DNA of 34,082 nucleotides. It comes from Glycomyces salinus. Its GTDB lineage: Bacteria > Actinomycetota > Actinomycetes > Mycobacteriales > Micromonosporaceae. This document shows positions 24,427-31,710 of the stretch, piece by piece. The notes below the pieces were generated by a model, which was not told the origin of the DNA, did no database searches, and saw only the letters and a list, made by a program, of their open reading frames with translations. Position 1 is the stretch's first letter, and every line of letters begins with the position of its first letter. The stretch lies in the NCBI RefSeq assembly GCF_016428645.1, contig NZ_JAELXW010000077.1, forward strand, positions 1 to 34,082. Reading direction: 5' to 3'. Both the position numbers and the translations under genes were made by a program.

Positions 24427-25401
24427 TCAGTGCTCAAGGGACCGGTCGACGGCGTCGAGCACCCGGTCCAGGTTCGGAAGATAGTCGTCTTCGAGGCGGC
24501 TCGCCGGATAAGGGACGTCATAGCCGGCCACCCGCAGCACCGGGGCCTCCAGGGAGTAGAAGCACTCCTCCGACAGCGAGGCGGCGATCTCGGCGCCCAT
24601 GCCGAGCGTGCGCGGTGCCTCGTGGACGACCACGGCCCGGCCGGTCTTGCGCAGCGAGGCCCGCAGCGGCTCCCAGTCGATCGGGGAGAGCGAGCGCAGG
24701 TCGATCACCTCGAGGTCGTGGCCCTCCTCGACGCCGGCCTCGGCCGAGGCCAACGCGACGTCGACGGTCGGCCCGTAGGCGATCAGGGTCGCCGTCGACC
24801 CGGGGCGCACCACGGCCGCCTGGTGCAGGCCCAGCGCGGCCCGTTCGGTGTCGACCTCGCCCTTGGCCTGGTAGCGGCGCTTGGGTTCGAGGAAGACAAC
24901 CGGGTCGTCCCCGGCGGCGGCCTGCTGGATCATCCAGTGGGCGTCGTTCGGGTTCGAGCAGGTGACGACCTTGAGCCCGGCGGTGTGCACGAAGTACGAC
25001 TCGGGCGACTCGGAGTGATGCTCGACCGCGCCGATGCCGCCGCCGAAGGGGATGCGGACGACCACCGGCAGGGAGATCAGCCCGCCGGAGCGGTTGCGGA
25101 ACTTCGCCAGCTGGGATACGAGCTGGTCGAACGCCGGGTATACGAAGCCGTCGAACTGGATCTCGCAGATGGGCCGGTAGCCGCGCATGGCCAGGCCGAT
25201 CGCGGTGCCGATGATGCCGGACTCGGCCAGGGGGGTGTCGATGACGCGCTCGGACCCGAAGTCCTTCTGCAGGGCGTCGGTGACGCGGAAGACGCCGCCG
25301 AGGAGGCCGACGTCCTCGCCCATGATCAGGGCTTTCTCGTTCTCTTCGAGGATGCGGCGGAGGCCGGAGTTGAGGGCCTTCACCATGGTCATCGTCGCCA
25401 T
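24427..25401 (-). CDS. 2-oxoacid dehydrogenase E1 component, beta subunit
   Basis: With the alpha subunit this forms the thiamine-diphosphate E1 that decarboxylates branched-chain 2-oxo acids. The 324-residue length and MGEDVGLLGGVFRVTDALQKDFG, ESGIIGTAIGLAMRGYRPICEIQF, RIPFGGGIGAVEHHSES and GYDVPYPASRLEDDYLP are typical of BkdB/PdhB. The ATG at 25401 overlaps the alpha subunit stop by one base (TGATG) and has a GGGGAG ribosome binding site, so translation is probably coupled. The order E1alpha-E1beta-E2 on one strand is the standard bkd/pdh operon. Confidence 0.95.
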   Translation of the reverse strand: MATMTMVKALNSGLRRILEENEKALIMGEDVGLLGGVFRVTDALQKDFGSERVIDTPLAESGIIGTAIGLAMRGYRPICEIQFDGFVYPAFDQLVSQLAKFRNRSGGLISLPVVVRIPFGGGIGAVEHHSESPESYFVHTAGLKVVTCSNPNDAHWMIQQAAAGDDPVVFLEPKRRYQAKGEVDTERAALGLHQAAVVRPGSTATLIAYGPTVDVALASAEAGVEEGHDLEVIDLRSLSPIDWEPLRASLRKTGRAVVVHEAPRTLGMGAEIAASLSEECFYSLEAPVLRVAGYDVPYPASRLEDDYLPNLDRVLDAVDRSLEH

Positions 25402-26555
25402 CAGGCTTCACTCCCCTCGTCGAGCGACGCCTGGAAGGCGACCGCTTCGGCCCGCTCCGCCCGGAGCTCGGCGGGCAGGTCGGCGTACACGGAATCGAAC
25501 ATGTCGGCGATCTCGGGCTCGGGCAGGTTCATCACCCGGTCGCGCAGGTCGAGGACGTGCCGCTCGGCCTCGGCGTCGACCGAGGCGAAGAACTCCTCGT
25601 CGGCCAGGCCGGACTCGGTCAGCCACGACCGGTAGCGGACGATCGGGTCCCTGGCCCGCCAGTAGTCCAGTTCGGCCTCGTCGCGGTAGCGGGTGGCGTC
25701 GTCGGAGGTGGTGTGAGGCTGCATGCGGTACGTGTAGGCCTCGATGAGGCTGGGGCCCTCGCCGGCGCGGGCGCGGTCGGCCGCCGAGCGGGTGACCGCG
25801 TAGCAGGCCAGGACGTCGTTGCCGTCGACCCGGATGCCCGGCAGGCCGAAGCCCTCGGCGCGCTGGTGGGGCGGGACACGGAACTGGCGCGCGTTGGTCT
25901 CGGAGATGGCGTACTGGTTGTTCTGGCAGAAGAACACCAGCGGGGCGTTGAACACGCCCGCCCAGATCAGGGCCTCGTTGAAGTCGCCTTCGGCGGTGGC
26001 GCCGTCGCCGTGGTAGACGACCACGGCCTCGCCGTCCTCGCCGACGGATCCGTCCTTGGCCACGCCCATGGCGTATCCGGCGGCGTGGAGGGTCTGGGAG
26101 GCGATGACGATCGAGTAGATCCCGAAGCGGTCGGCCTCGGTGTCGCGGCCGCCGAGGTCGACGCCGCGGAACAGGGAGAAGGCCGAGATGATGTCGAGGC
26201 CGCGCACCCATTGGACGCCGAGTTCCCGATAGGACGGGAAGACGGTGTCCTTCTCGCGGAGCGCGCGACCGGAACCGGCCTGAGCGGCCTCCTGGCCGAG
26301 CAGGCTGGGCCACAGTCCCAGCTGGCCCTGGCGTTGCAAGGCGGTGCCCTGGGCGTCGAGTTCTCGGATGACGACGAGGTCGCGGTAGAGACCGCGGTAC
26401 TCCTCGTCGGTGAGGGACAGCTCGTAGCCGGGGTGGTCGACCCTCTTGCCCTCTGGAGTCAGCAGTTGCACGAACTCTGGTTCGTTCGTCGAGGCCGGCT
26501 TCCGACGGTTCTTGGCCGTCTTCTTGGCGGGGCGCGGTCGGTCAACTGAGCCCAT
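25401..26555 (-). CDS. 2-oxoacid dehydrogenase E1 component, alpha subunit
   Basis: This 384-residue subunit carries the thiamine-diphosphate motif GDGATAEGDFNEALIWAG (GDG at about 183-185) ending in the NN of VFFCQNNQYAIS (about 212-213). It also has the phosphorylation-loop equivalent YRMQPHTTSDDATRYR. HHTTSDD-like sequence with the YELSLTDEEYRGLYRDLV start is typical of BkdA-type enzymes of actinobacteria. The N-terminal 30 residues are basic (RPRPAKKTAKNRRKP). The ATG at 26555 has AAGGAGG six bases upstream; codons back to 26597 overlap that site and are not used. It is the first gene of the operon, divergent from an anchored-protein gene, so the promoter lies in 26556-26743. Confidence 0.95.
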   Translation of the reverse strand: MGSVDRPRPAKKTAKNRRKPASTNEPEFVQLLTPEGKRVDHPGYELSLTDEEYRGLYRDLVVIRELDAQGTALQRQGQLGLWPSLLGQEAAQAGSGRALREKDTVFPSYRELGVQWVRGLDIISAFSLFRGVDLGGRDTEADRFGIYSIVIASQTLHAAGYAMGVAKDGSVGEDGEAVVVYHGDGATAEGDFNEALIWAGVFNAPLVFFCQNNQYAISETNARQFRVPPHQRAEGFGLPGIRVDGNDVLACYAVTRSAADRARAGEGPSLIEAYTYRMQPHTTSDDATRYRDEAELDYWRARDPIVRYRSWLTESGLADEEFFASVDAEAERHVLDLRDRVMNLPEPEIADMFDSVYADLPAELRAERAEAVAFQASLDEGSEA

Positions 26556-26743
26556 GGTTGCCTCCTTATTGATATTCCGGTGATCCAAGCATCTCAAAGC
26601 CGTGGCGCGGCCGCCTCCGCAGTCGCCACCCCACTACTATTCGTAGGCTGACGATCGCGGCGAGTGTCCGCTCGGTCGGGACTGACGACATCATCGGTCC
26701 TGAACGGGCGTTTCGTCGCACGGGGGTGGCCGGAAGGAGCGCG

Positions 26744-27298
26744 GTGGCAGGCCGCAGGAGTTTCGATCGGGCGAGCCGGTGGCCTTGGGGGGTCTGGTTC
26801 GCGCTGGTCGGCGTGAGCGCGGGGACGGTGGCGTCGTTCGCGTTGGTCGGGTGGGTCTTCGTGTCCGCCTCCGGGCCGGGCGAGGCGACCGGGGCCGCGG
26901 GTGCCACGGGTTGGGCCGAGGAGACGGTGGTCCTGGAGGCCACGCCCGAGGCCTGGTCGGTGCCCAGGCCCGAGCCGTCGGCCGATCGGCCCCAGATGAC
27001 CGGGCCCGCGGCCGAGCTGGACCCCGGTCCGGCCCGGGAGTCCTCGCCGGAGCCGGATCCCGAACCGGAGGCCGAGGCGGTCCGACCGGAGGAGTCGGAC
27101 GGCTCCGAGGACGACCCGCGACTGGTGCCGCTGCCGCCCGTGCCGTCGCTGGAGGAGCGGCAGGAGTGCGAACGCCCTGACCGCCCCGACGGTCCCGCCA
27201 GCCCGGACATTCCCGAACCATCGCCTTCAGACACGTATTCGAGTCCCGTTCCCAGTCTCGAACACGAGGATGGAACGTCGCCTCGCCCGAAGGGGTGA
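26744..27298 (+). CDS. Pro/Glu-rich membrane-anchored protein
   Basis: This 184-residue protein has a short basic N-terminus and one membrane span (about 17-42, WGVWFALVGVSAGTVASFALVGWVFV). The rest is a disordered Pro/Glu/Ser-rich chain without Cys pairs except ECE near residue 140. No domain can be named. The GTG at 26744 is chosen because AAGGAG lies five bases upstream; a GTG at 26726 is in frame but lacks one. It is transcribed away from the E1alpha gene. Because of the low complexity I am less sure of its coding status than for its neighbours, although the membrane span with a ribosome binding site supports it. Confidence 0.6.
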   Translation: MAGRRSFDRASRWPWGVWFALVGVSAGTVASFALVGWVFVSASGPGEATGAAGATGWAEETVVLEATPEAWSVPRPEPSADRPQMTGPAAELDPGPARESSPEPDPEPEAEAVRPEESDGSEDDPRLVPLPPVPSLEERQECERPDRPDGPASPDIPEPSPSDTYSSPVPSLEHEDGTSPRPKG

Positions 27299-27409
27299 GC
27301 GCGCGAATCGGCCGCTCGCGGCCGTAACTTGCATACGCGTTTTTCAGTTACAGGTTCAGAGCACGTCGCAGAGTAACGAACGCAACGGATACCTGTGGGG
27401 TACAAGCAA

Positions 27410-27976
27410 ATGGACCTTTTCTCCCGCACCATGCTCGCCTCCTCGGCCGAGGCCGGCCTGACTACGACCGACCTCGGCCGCCACGTCCCGCTGCTGCGGC
27501 GCAACGTCCGGCCCGGCGACCGGGTGACGCTGCTGAGCGGCTGCCTCGGCTCCGACGGACGCGCCGGCGGCGACTGCATTCTCATGCTCACCGCCGAGCG
27601 GATCACCGTGACCCGGCAGTCGCGCATGCTCGGACGCATCCGGCTGTGCCTGGACGCCCCGCTGCGGGCGGTCGAGCACCTGCGGTGGTCGGCCGACCCG
27701 AACGGCCCGGGGGTCGAGCTGGGCTTCACCGTCTCGGAGACTCCGGGCGCGGTCGGGGCGCGGCGGTGGCACTTCTGGCTGCCGGCCTCGCACGCCAAAC
27801 GGGTGTGGCGGATCGACGCGGTGCTGGCGCGCGAGTTCCGGCGGCCCGGGGCGACCGACCATCACGTCCTCGGTTCACTGGCCATGCCGCGCGGCACGGC
27901 GTCGGCACGGTCCGACTTCGAGGAGACGCTGACGGCCGTATTAGGGCCGGAGCTCGGCGGTGCAGCACTTGACTGA
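27410..27976 (+). CDS. Hypothetical protein, possible PH-like fold
   Basis: This 188-residue soluble protein has GDRVTLLSGCLGSDGRAGGDC, LMLTAERITVTRQSRMLGRIRLCLDAPLRAVEHLRW and RRWHFWLPASHAKRVWRIDAVL. The strand-rich middle, ending in a helix, resembles a PH-like (bPH) domain. I cannot name a family with confidence. The ATG at 27410 follows GGGG at about nine bases; a GTG at 27395 would add five residues. Its 3' end overlaps the 3' end of the convergent dimethylargininase gene by 36 bases, including the codons for that enzyme's active-site Cys, which constrains both. Confidence 0.7.
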   Translation: MDLFSRTMLASSAEAGLTTTDLGRHVPLLRRNVRPGDRVTLLSGCLGSDGRAGGDCILMLTAERITVTRQSRMLGRIRLCLDAPLRAVEHLRWSADPNGPGVELGFTVSETPGAVGARRWHFWLPASHAKRVWRIDAVLAREFRRPGATDHHVLGSLAMPRGTASARSDFEETLTAVLGPELGGAALD

Positions 27977-28789
27977 GCCGCCGCCCTTCTTGAGCTCGGA
28001 GAGGTCGACCGGGACCGGTTCGTAGCCGGCCGCGCTGAGCTTGGCGGCCATCCCTCTCGCCTCGGCGTTGACCACGACGCGGGCGCCGTCGGAGACGAAG
28101 TTGAGGCCGAAGGCGGCCGCGTCTTCGGCCCCGGCGAGGATCGCGTCGGGGAACAGGCGCTGGAGGAGCCTGCGGCTGCCGGGGGCGAACGCCTCGGGGT
28201 AGTAGGCGATGTTGTGGTCGTCCAGGGGCGCCAGCGCGGTGTCGAGGTGGTAGTAGCGCGGGTCGGTCAGGCGCAGGGATACGACTTGGCGGCCGAAGAC
28301 GTCGGCGGCCTCGGCGTGGGCCCGCGCGTCGGTGCGGAAGCCCCAGCCGGCGAGGATCAGGCCCGGTCCGGGCAGGTAGGTGAAGTCGCCTTCGCCCTCG
28401 TTGGTGTGCTCGGGCTTGACGTGGGCGCGGCCGGCGGCCCGGTACCACTTCTCGTGCGAGTCGGCCTCGGGCCGGCGCTCGGGGTGGCGGAAGCGCGCGC
28501 CGTAGGCGATGCCGTCGACGACGAAGGCGCCGTTGGCGGCGTAGACCATGTCGGGCAGGCCGGGCTCGGGCTCGATGTAGAGGACCTCGTGGCCGAGGTC
28601 GGTGTAGGTGGCCGCCAGGGCCTCCCACTGGGAGCAGGCGCGGGCGGCGTCGACGGGGGCGGTGGTGTCCATCCAAGGGTTGATGGCGTACTCGACCGCG
28701 TAGTAGGCGGGGCGGCACATGAGATAGGTGCGGCGACCGGGAGCCCGGGTCGCGGGCGCCTGGTCGGGGGCAGAGCGGTGATTCTCCAT
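27941..28789 (-). CDS. ddaH: Dimethylarginine dimethylaminohydrolase / amidinotransferase family
   Basis: Members hydrolyse N-methylated arginines to citrulline and methylamines; some act on arginine itself. The 282-residue protein has MCRPAYYAVEYAINPWMD at the start, the substrate loop DMVYAANGAFVVDG, NEGEGDFTYLPG, the catalytic His region RYYHLDTALAPL and the nucleophile Cys in GGGSVKCCTAEL (C275 or C276) near the C-terminus. This matches the DDAH/amidinotransferase fold. The ATG at 28789 (MENHRSAPDQ) is chosen; longer starts add sequence unlike the family. The gene lies alone, with ArsR-VOC upstream in the opposite direction. Related genes often neighbour ornithine aminotransferase, but none is in this window. 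Confidence 0.88.
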   Translation of the reverse strand: MENHRSAPDQAPATRAPGRRTYLMCRPAYYAVEYAINPWMDTTAPVDAARACSQWEALAATYTDLGHEVLYIEPEPGLPDMVYAANGAFVVDGIAYGARFRHPERRPEADSHEKWYRAAGRAHVKPEHTNEGEGDFTYLPGPGLILAGWGFRTDARAHAEAADVFGRQVVSLRLTDPRYYHLDTALAPLDDHNIAYYPEAFAPGSRRLLQRLFPDAILAGAEDAAAFGLNFVSDGARVVVNAEARGMAAKLSAAGYEPVPVDLSELKKGGGSVKCCTAELRP

Positions 28790-28884
28790 GGCCGAGAGTG
28801 TATGCAGGCGCCGCCCCGAACGGCTCGGCACGGCCGCCGCGACACCGCGGATGTGAGCTATTTCTCTCGCTTGAGCAGGTACAT

Positions 28885-28900
28885 GCAAGTTATTACTTGC
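28885..28900 (+). promoter_or_regulatory. Perfect palindromic operator before the arsR-type gene
   Basis: GCAAGT (28885-28890), TATT and ACTTGC (28895-28900) form a perfect 6-4-6 inverted repeat, flanked by GGTA on the left and TACC on the right. It lies 14 bases before the regulator start, where a -10 region would be, as expected for autorepression by an ArsR-family protein. Confidence 0.75.
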
Positions 28901-28913
28901 CTACCATGGGGGT

Positions 28914-29228
28914 GTGGCTGACGACGTCTTCAAAGCACTGGCCGACCCGACGCGGCGCGCGATCCTCGACGAATTGCGCGAGCGGGACGGGCAGACCCTG
29001 TTCGAGTTGTGCGGTCGACTCGCGATGCGGCACGGCTCGAGCGCTTCTCGGCAGGCGATCTCGCAGCACCTGGCGGTGCTGGAGGCGGCCGGGCTGGTGC
29101 GGACGAGGCGGGAGGGCCGCTACAAGTTCCACGATTTCGACCCTGCCCCGCTGGAGCACCTGCTAGACCGGTGGCTGGGCGACGATGGCGACGACGGTTC
29201 GGCCGTCGCGCCGGACGGGAGAGACTGA
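28914..29228 (+). CDS. ArsR-family winged-helix regulator
   Basis: This 104-residue repressor has the ArsR/SmtB layout. VFKALADPTRRAILDELRERDGQTLFEL is helix 1-2, the DNA-reading helix-turn-helix is SRQAISQHLAVLEAAGLV, and RTRREGRYKFHDF is the wing. The metal-binding ELCVCDL box is absent, so it is of the non-metal group that commonly pairs with VOC or SRPBCC genes. The GTG at 28914 lies after GGGG. The next gene overlaps its stop by one base (TGATG), and a palindrome overlaps the promoter, so the two genes are probably self-repressed together. Confidence 0.93.
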   Translation: MADDVFKALADPTRRAILDELRERDGQTLFELCGRLAMRHGSSASRQAISQHLAVLEAAGLVRTRREGRYKFHDFDPAPLEHLLDRWLGDDGDDGSAVAPDGRD

Positions 29229-29629
29229 TGAAGATCGTTGTGACCAACGTGTTCGTCGATGACCAGGCGGCGGCGCTGGAGTTCTATACCGAGAAGCTGG
29301 GTTTCGAGGTGAGCGCGGACGTCCCGGTGGGCGAGGACCGGTGGCTGACCGTGCGCTCGCCGGAGCAGCCGGGCGGGCCGGACCTGCTGCTGGAGCCTTC
29401 GGGGCATCCTGCGGTGGGCCCGTACAAGCGGGCCCTGGTGGCCGACGGTATTCCGGACTTGTCGCTGGCCGTCGACGACGTGCGGGGCGAATACGAGCGC
29501 TTGACGGGTCTTGGTGTGAAGTTCACTCAGGAGCCCACGGAGATGGGTCCGGTGACGACCGCGGTTCTGGACGACACCTGCGGCAATCTGATCCAACTCG
29601 CTCAACACCACGAGGCTGCGGCCGCTTAG
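29228..29629 (+). CDS. VOC-family (glyoxalase/bleomycin-resistance-like) protein
   Basis: This 133-residue protein has the paired beta-alpha-beta-beta-beta units of the vicinal oxygen chelate fold. VTNVFVDDQAAALEFYTEKLGFEV is the first unit. In the second, PDLSLAVDDVRGEYERLTGLGVKF and TAVLDDTCGNLIQLAQ are standard, with Glu/Gln/His positions that could bind a metal. Such proteins act as glyoxalases, dioxygenases or drug-sequestering proteins; the substrate cannot be told. It is translationally coupled to the ArsR-type regulator, whose inducer is probably a substrate or toxin handled by this protein. Confidence 0.92.
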   Translation: MKIVVTNVFVDDQAAALEFYTEKLGFEVSADVPVGEDRWLTVRSPEQPGGPDLLLEPSGHPAVGPYKRALVADGIPDLSLAVDDVRGEYERLTGLGVKFTQEPTEMGPVTTAVLDDTCGNLIQLAQHHEAAAA

Positions 29630-29645
29630 CGCGGATCGAGCGCGA

Positions 29646-29710
29646 GCCGAGCGCGAGTGACCGCTCGGCGGCCTGGACTCTGGCGGCGGTCCTGATCCGG
29701 CGAGGACCGC
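29646..29710 (+). terminator. Two hairpins after the ArsR-VOC operon
   Basis: GCCGAGCG/CGCTCGGC (29646-29669) is a perfect 8-bp stem 17 bases past the VOC stop. GCGGTCCT/AGGACCGC (29686-29710) is a second one, followed by TTCGCGGG. Together they mark the end of the plus-strand transcript. The rest of the 29630-29953 gap holds GC-rich sequence with no gene seen. Confidence 0.6.
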
Positions 29711-29898
29711 TTCGCGGGTTTCGGATCCGGGACCTTCTCCGGGGCCCTCCCCTCCCCGTGCCCACCCACCCGCCGACCACCACCATTTCGAGAGCGGGCT
29801 CGCGCCCGCGCGGGGATCCGGGGCGGGCGCTGGGCCCGCTCACCTCCTCGACCCGCGAAGTCGACTCTTGCCGCCGGCCTCGGCCGGCTCGGTATGCG

Positions 29899-29932
29899 GG
29901 GCCGCGGCGGTCGGCCAGTGCCGCCGCGGCCC
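29899..29932 (-). terminator. Terminator hairpin of the tad operon
   Basis: GGGCCGCGGCGG (29899-29910) pairs perfectly with CCGCCGCGGCCC (29921-29932) over 12 bp around a ten-base loop, about 22 bases beyond the last tad gene on its strand. There is no T tract. Confidence 0.65.
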
Positions 29933-29953
29933 GGTTGAGATTCGGCCCTGCCG

Positions 29954-30709
29954 CTAGAGCGCGGTGACCGGGCCTGCCCGGGAGGACGCTCGCGCCGGGC
30001 CGAACAGGTCTCCTATGCCGGCCGGGTCGGTCGTCACTCGGACCGTGACCTCCAATTCGTTCACTTCGCAGCTCTCCATCTCGGCCCGGTTCTCCGCCAC
30101 CAGTTCCGCTGCGGCGGAGCACGCCTCGCCGGGTCCTAGGAGGACCTTCGCCGCTCCGGCCAGCGCCGCCGCGTCGGCCGCTCCCTGGGCCTGATGGCGC
30201 GCGGCTCCCGCCTGGCCCACGGCGGCGAAGCCAGCCGCCAGGACCACCGTCGCCGCCAGCACACCGACCGCCAGGACCGTCGCCGAGCCCCGTTCCCGGT
30301 TATCGATTCCGAGCCGGCTCCAACGTCGGCCGTCCGGCATGATCGATCCGGCATCCCGGTCAGGGGCCCGAACCGAGCCGGGATCTCGGTGTAGATCGCG
30401 AGCCGAGCCCGCATCTCGGCGGGCGTTGCGAGCCGAGCCGGGATCTCGGTCGCAGTCCCCAACCGATCCTGGGACGCGGCGGTGATCGCTCGGGGCCGGT
30501 CCCGGCTCCTGGGAGGCAGTCCGGTTCCCGCGATCTCGGTCGGCCCTGCGGGCCCGGGATCGATGTCGATCGTCGTTTCCCGTCCGGGCTCTGTCTCGAT
30601 CGGTGCGCTCGGTCGGGCCCCGGACGCGCCCTGCGGTTTCGGGCCGGCTCCGAGCGCGTCGGTCTGCTGCCGCCGGAGGCCGGTATGCGGGTCTCGGCAC
30701 GGTGCTCAT
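29954..30709 (-). CDS. TadE/Rv3654c-like pilus assembly protein with repeat-bearing N-terminus
   Basis: The last about 120 residues are a minor pilin-like protein of the Rv3654c type: RERGSATVLAVGVLAATVVLAAGFAAVGQAGAARHQAQGAADAAALAGAA has the membrane span and the ARHxAQxAADxAALA signature. Two Cys follow (GEACSA and ESCEV). The ATG at 30709 overlaps the tadE stop (ATGA) and has a GGGAG ribosome binding site; it adds about 123 Arg/Asp-rich residues that include a 30-bp tandem repeat. The shorter start, ATG 30340, gives the usual 128-residue protein but has a weak ribosome binding site. The cleaved or membrane-inserted pilin would be the same either way. I am sure of the C-terminal domain, less so of the extension. 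Confidence 0.75.
   Translation of the reverse strand: MSTVPRPAYRPPAAADRRARSRPETAGRVRGPTERTDRDRARTGNDDRHRSRARRADRDRGNRTASQEPGPAPSDHRRVPGSVGDCDRDPGSARNARRDAGSARDLHRDPGSVRAPDRDAGSIMPDGRRWSRLGIDNRERGSATVLAVGVLAATVVLAAGFAAVGQAGAARHQAQGAADAAALAGAAKVLLGPGEACSAAAELVAENRAEMESCEVNELEVTVRVTTDPAGIGDLFGPARASSRAGPVTAL
30341..30490. repeat. Five tandem 30-bp repeats
   Basis: Units start at 30341, 30371, 30401, 30431 and 30461. The middle three are nearly identical (AGCCGAGCCGGGATCTCGG core) and the outer two are degenerate. Each core contains CCGAG and CTCGG as an inverted repeat. In the minus-strand tad gene the unit encodes ten residues of the form R-D-P/A-G-S-x5. Confidence 0.85.
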
Positions 30710-31122
30710 CCGGTGACTCCCGACTCCAGCACCGCCGTCGCCACGGCTCCCACCTCTACCTGCGGGGCCAGCGGGCCCAGCGGTCGCGACGGGGCCACGA
30801 CCGTGGCCCGAACCAGGTCGCCCTCGATCGACACGGTCACCGACGCCCCGTCCGGCAGATACGGATCGGCCACCTCCTGGGCGTCCTCGCCCCTGGCCGC
30901 GGCGATCGCGGCGCTGTTCGCAGCGTCCACAGCCCGGACCTTCATTCCTACGGTCCCGACCGCCCACACCGCCAGCGCCAGGACCGCCACGACCGCCGGG
31001 AGCCCGGCCGCCAGCTCGGCGGTCACAAAGCCGCTCTCCCGGCCGGTCCTGCGGTGGGACCCGCCGCGCGGTCCGGGCCTTCGGTGGCGGGGTCGTCGCC
31101 GGAGTCGTTCGCGGACCGTCAT
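30706..31122 (-). CDS. TadE-like pilus assembly protein
   Basis: This is a TadE-family minor pilin of 138 residues: a basic N-terminal stretch, then GRESGFVTAELAAGLPAVVAVLALAVWAVGTVGMKVRAVDAANSAAIAAARGED, which holds the membrane span and the alpha-helical pilin-like start with the E in position for processing. The C-terminal half is a small extracytoplasmic domain. The ATG at 31122 overlaps the flp stop (ATGA) and the stop overlaps the next start, so the genes are coupled. The longer in-frame region upstream is antisense-like low-complexity sequence and is not used. Confidence 0.85.
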   Translation of the reverse strand: MTVRERLRRRPRHRRPGPRGGSHRRTGRESGFVTAELAAGLPAVVAVLALAVWAVGTVGMKVRAVDAANSAAIAAARGEDAQEVADPYLPDGASVTVSIEGDLVRATVVAPSRPLGPLAPQVEVGAVATAVLESGVTG

Positions 31123-31313
31123 GAGAGTGCGCGTTCGATCAGGCCGGACAGGGCGTTCTGGACCGTGCCGGAGGTCAGCACCTTGAGCAGGACGCCGGCG
31201 AAGGCAACGGCCGCGAGGGTGCCGACCGCATATTCGGCGGTCGACATGCCGCTCTCGCCGCGCATCTTCGAGGCGAACTTGCCGCCCCAGCTCGGTTTGG
31301 TCACTCCTTTCAT
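31119..31313 (-). CDS. Flp/DUF4244 family pilin-like protein
   Basis: This short 64-residue protein has MRGESGMSTAEYAVGTLAAVAFAGVLLKVLTSG, matching the DUF4244 Flp-like pilins of actinobacteria: a Gly-x4-5-Glu-Tyr motif (GMSTAEY) followed by one membrane span. It would be the major pilin subunit. The ATG at 31313 gives the usual length. An in-frame ATG at 31571 would add 86 low-complexity residues with four Cys and is less likely. The stop overlaps the tadE start. Confidence 0.85.
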   Translation of the reverse strand: MKGVTKPSWGGKFASKMRGESGMSTAEYAVGTLAAVAFAGVLLKVLTSGTVQNALSGLIERALS

Positions 31314-31710
31314 CCGGCCCCGGCTCCACTCGTCCTCGCGGGGTCGGGGGCTCGGGCGCCTGCGCGGTCGCGGCCCCGTGCCCGCGCACTGCGTGGGTTC
31401 GGTGCGTTCTCTCTCTTCTTCGGCCGTCTTCCCGGCCGTACCGCACGGGCCCGAGGGCCCCTCGCAGACGGTCGGGCGCCTGCTTGCGCCGCAGCGGTCC
31501 TTGAACGGGCAGTTCGCGCGGCGGCTTCCGGGGTTCTCGGCGGTCGGGCTGGTCTTGGTCTGGATGGTCATCGCTTCGGTCTTCCCTTCTCGGTTCCTGT
31601 CTCGGGCTCCCGGTTTGAATTCCTGGTCGGAGTTCTCAGTTGGAGTTCCTGTCGTGGGTCCGGTGGTCGTTCTCGCGGTGGTTCCCGCCGGGGCCTGGGT
31701 GCTCGCTGCT
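31314..31710 (-). other. 397-base gap between tadC and flp; no gene seen
   Basis: The gap keeps an open frame to flp from an ATG at 31571 with GGGAAG upstream, coding for a Pro/Arg/Cys-containing extension I do not recognise. Near tadC there are imperfect copies of GTTCCTGTC (31593-31601, 31645-31653) and GGAGTTC (31629-31635, 31642-31648). It may hold the flp promoter and leader. Confidence 0.4.

Noticed and set aside
29523..30122. An Arg/Gly/Pro-rich minus-strand frame between the VOC gene and the tad operon.
   Set aside because: It overlaps the VOC gene antisense and the terminators, has no ribosome binding site, and shows no family features.
30341..30490. A possible CRISPR array from the regular 30-bp repeats.
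   Set aside because: The units are directly adjacent with no spacers and no cas genes are present.
31314..31571. A longer Flp protein starting at 31571.
   Set aside because: The extra 86 residues are low-complexity and not part of the DUF4244 family, whose members are about 60-70 residues long.
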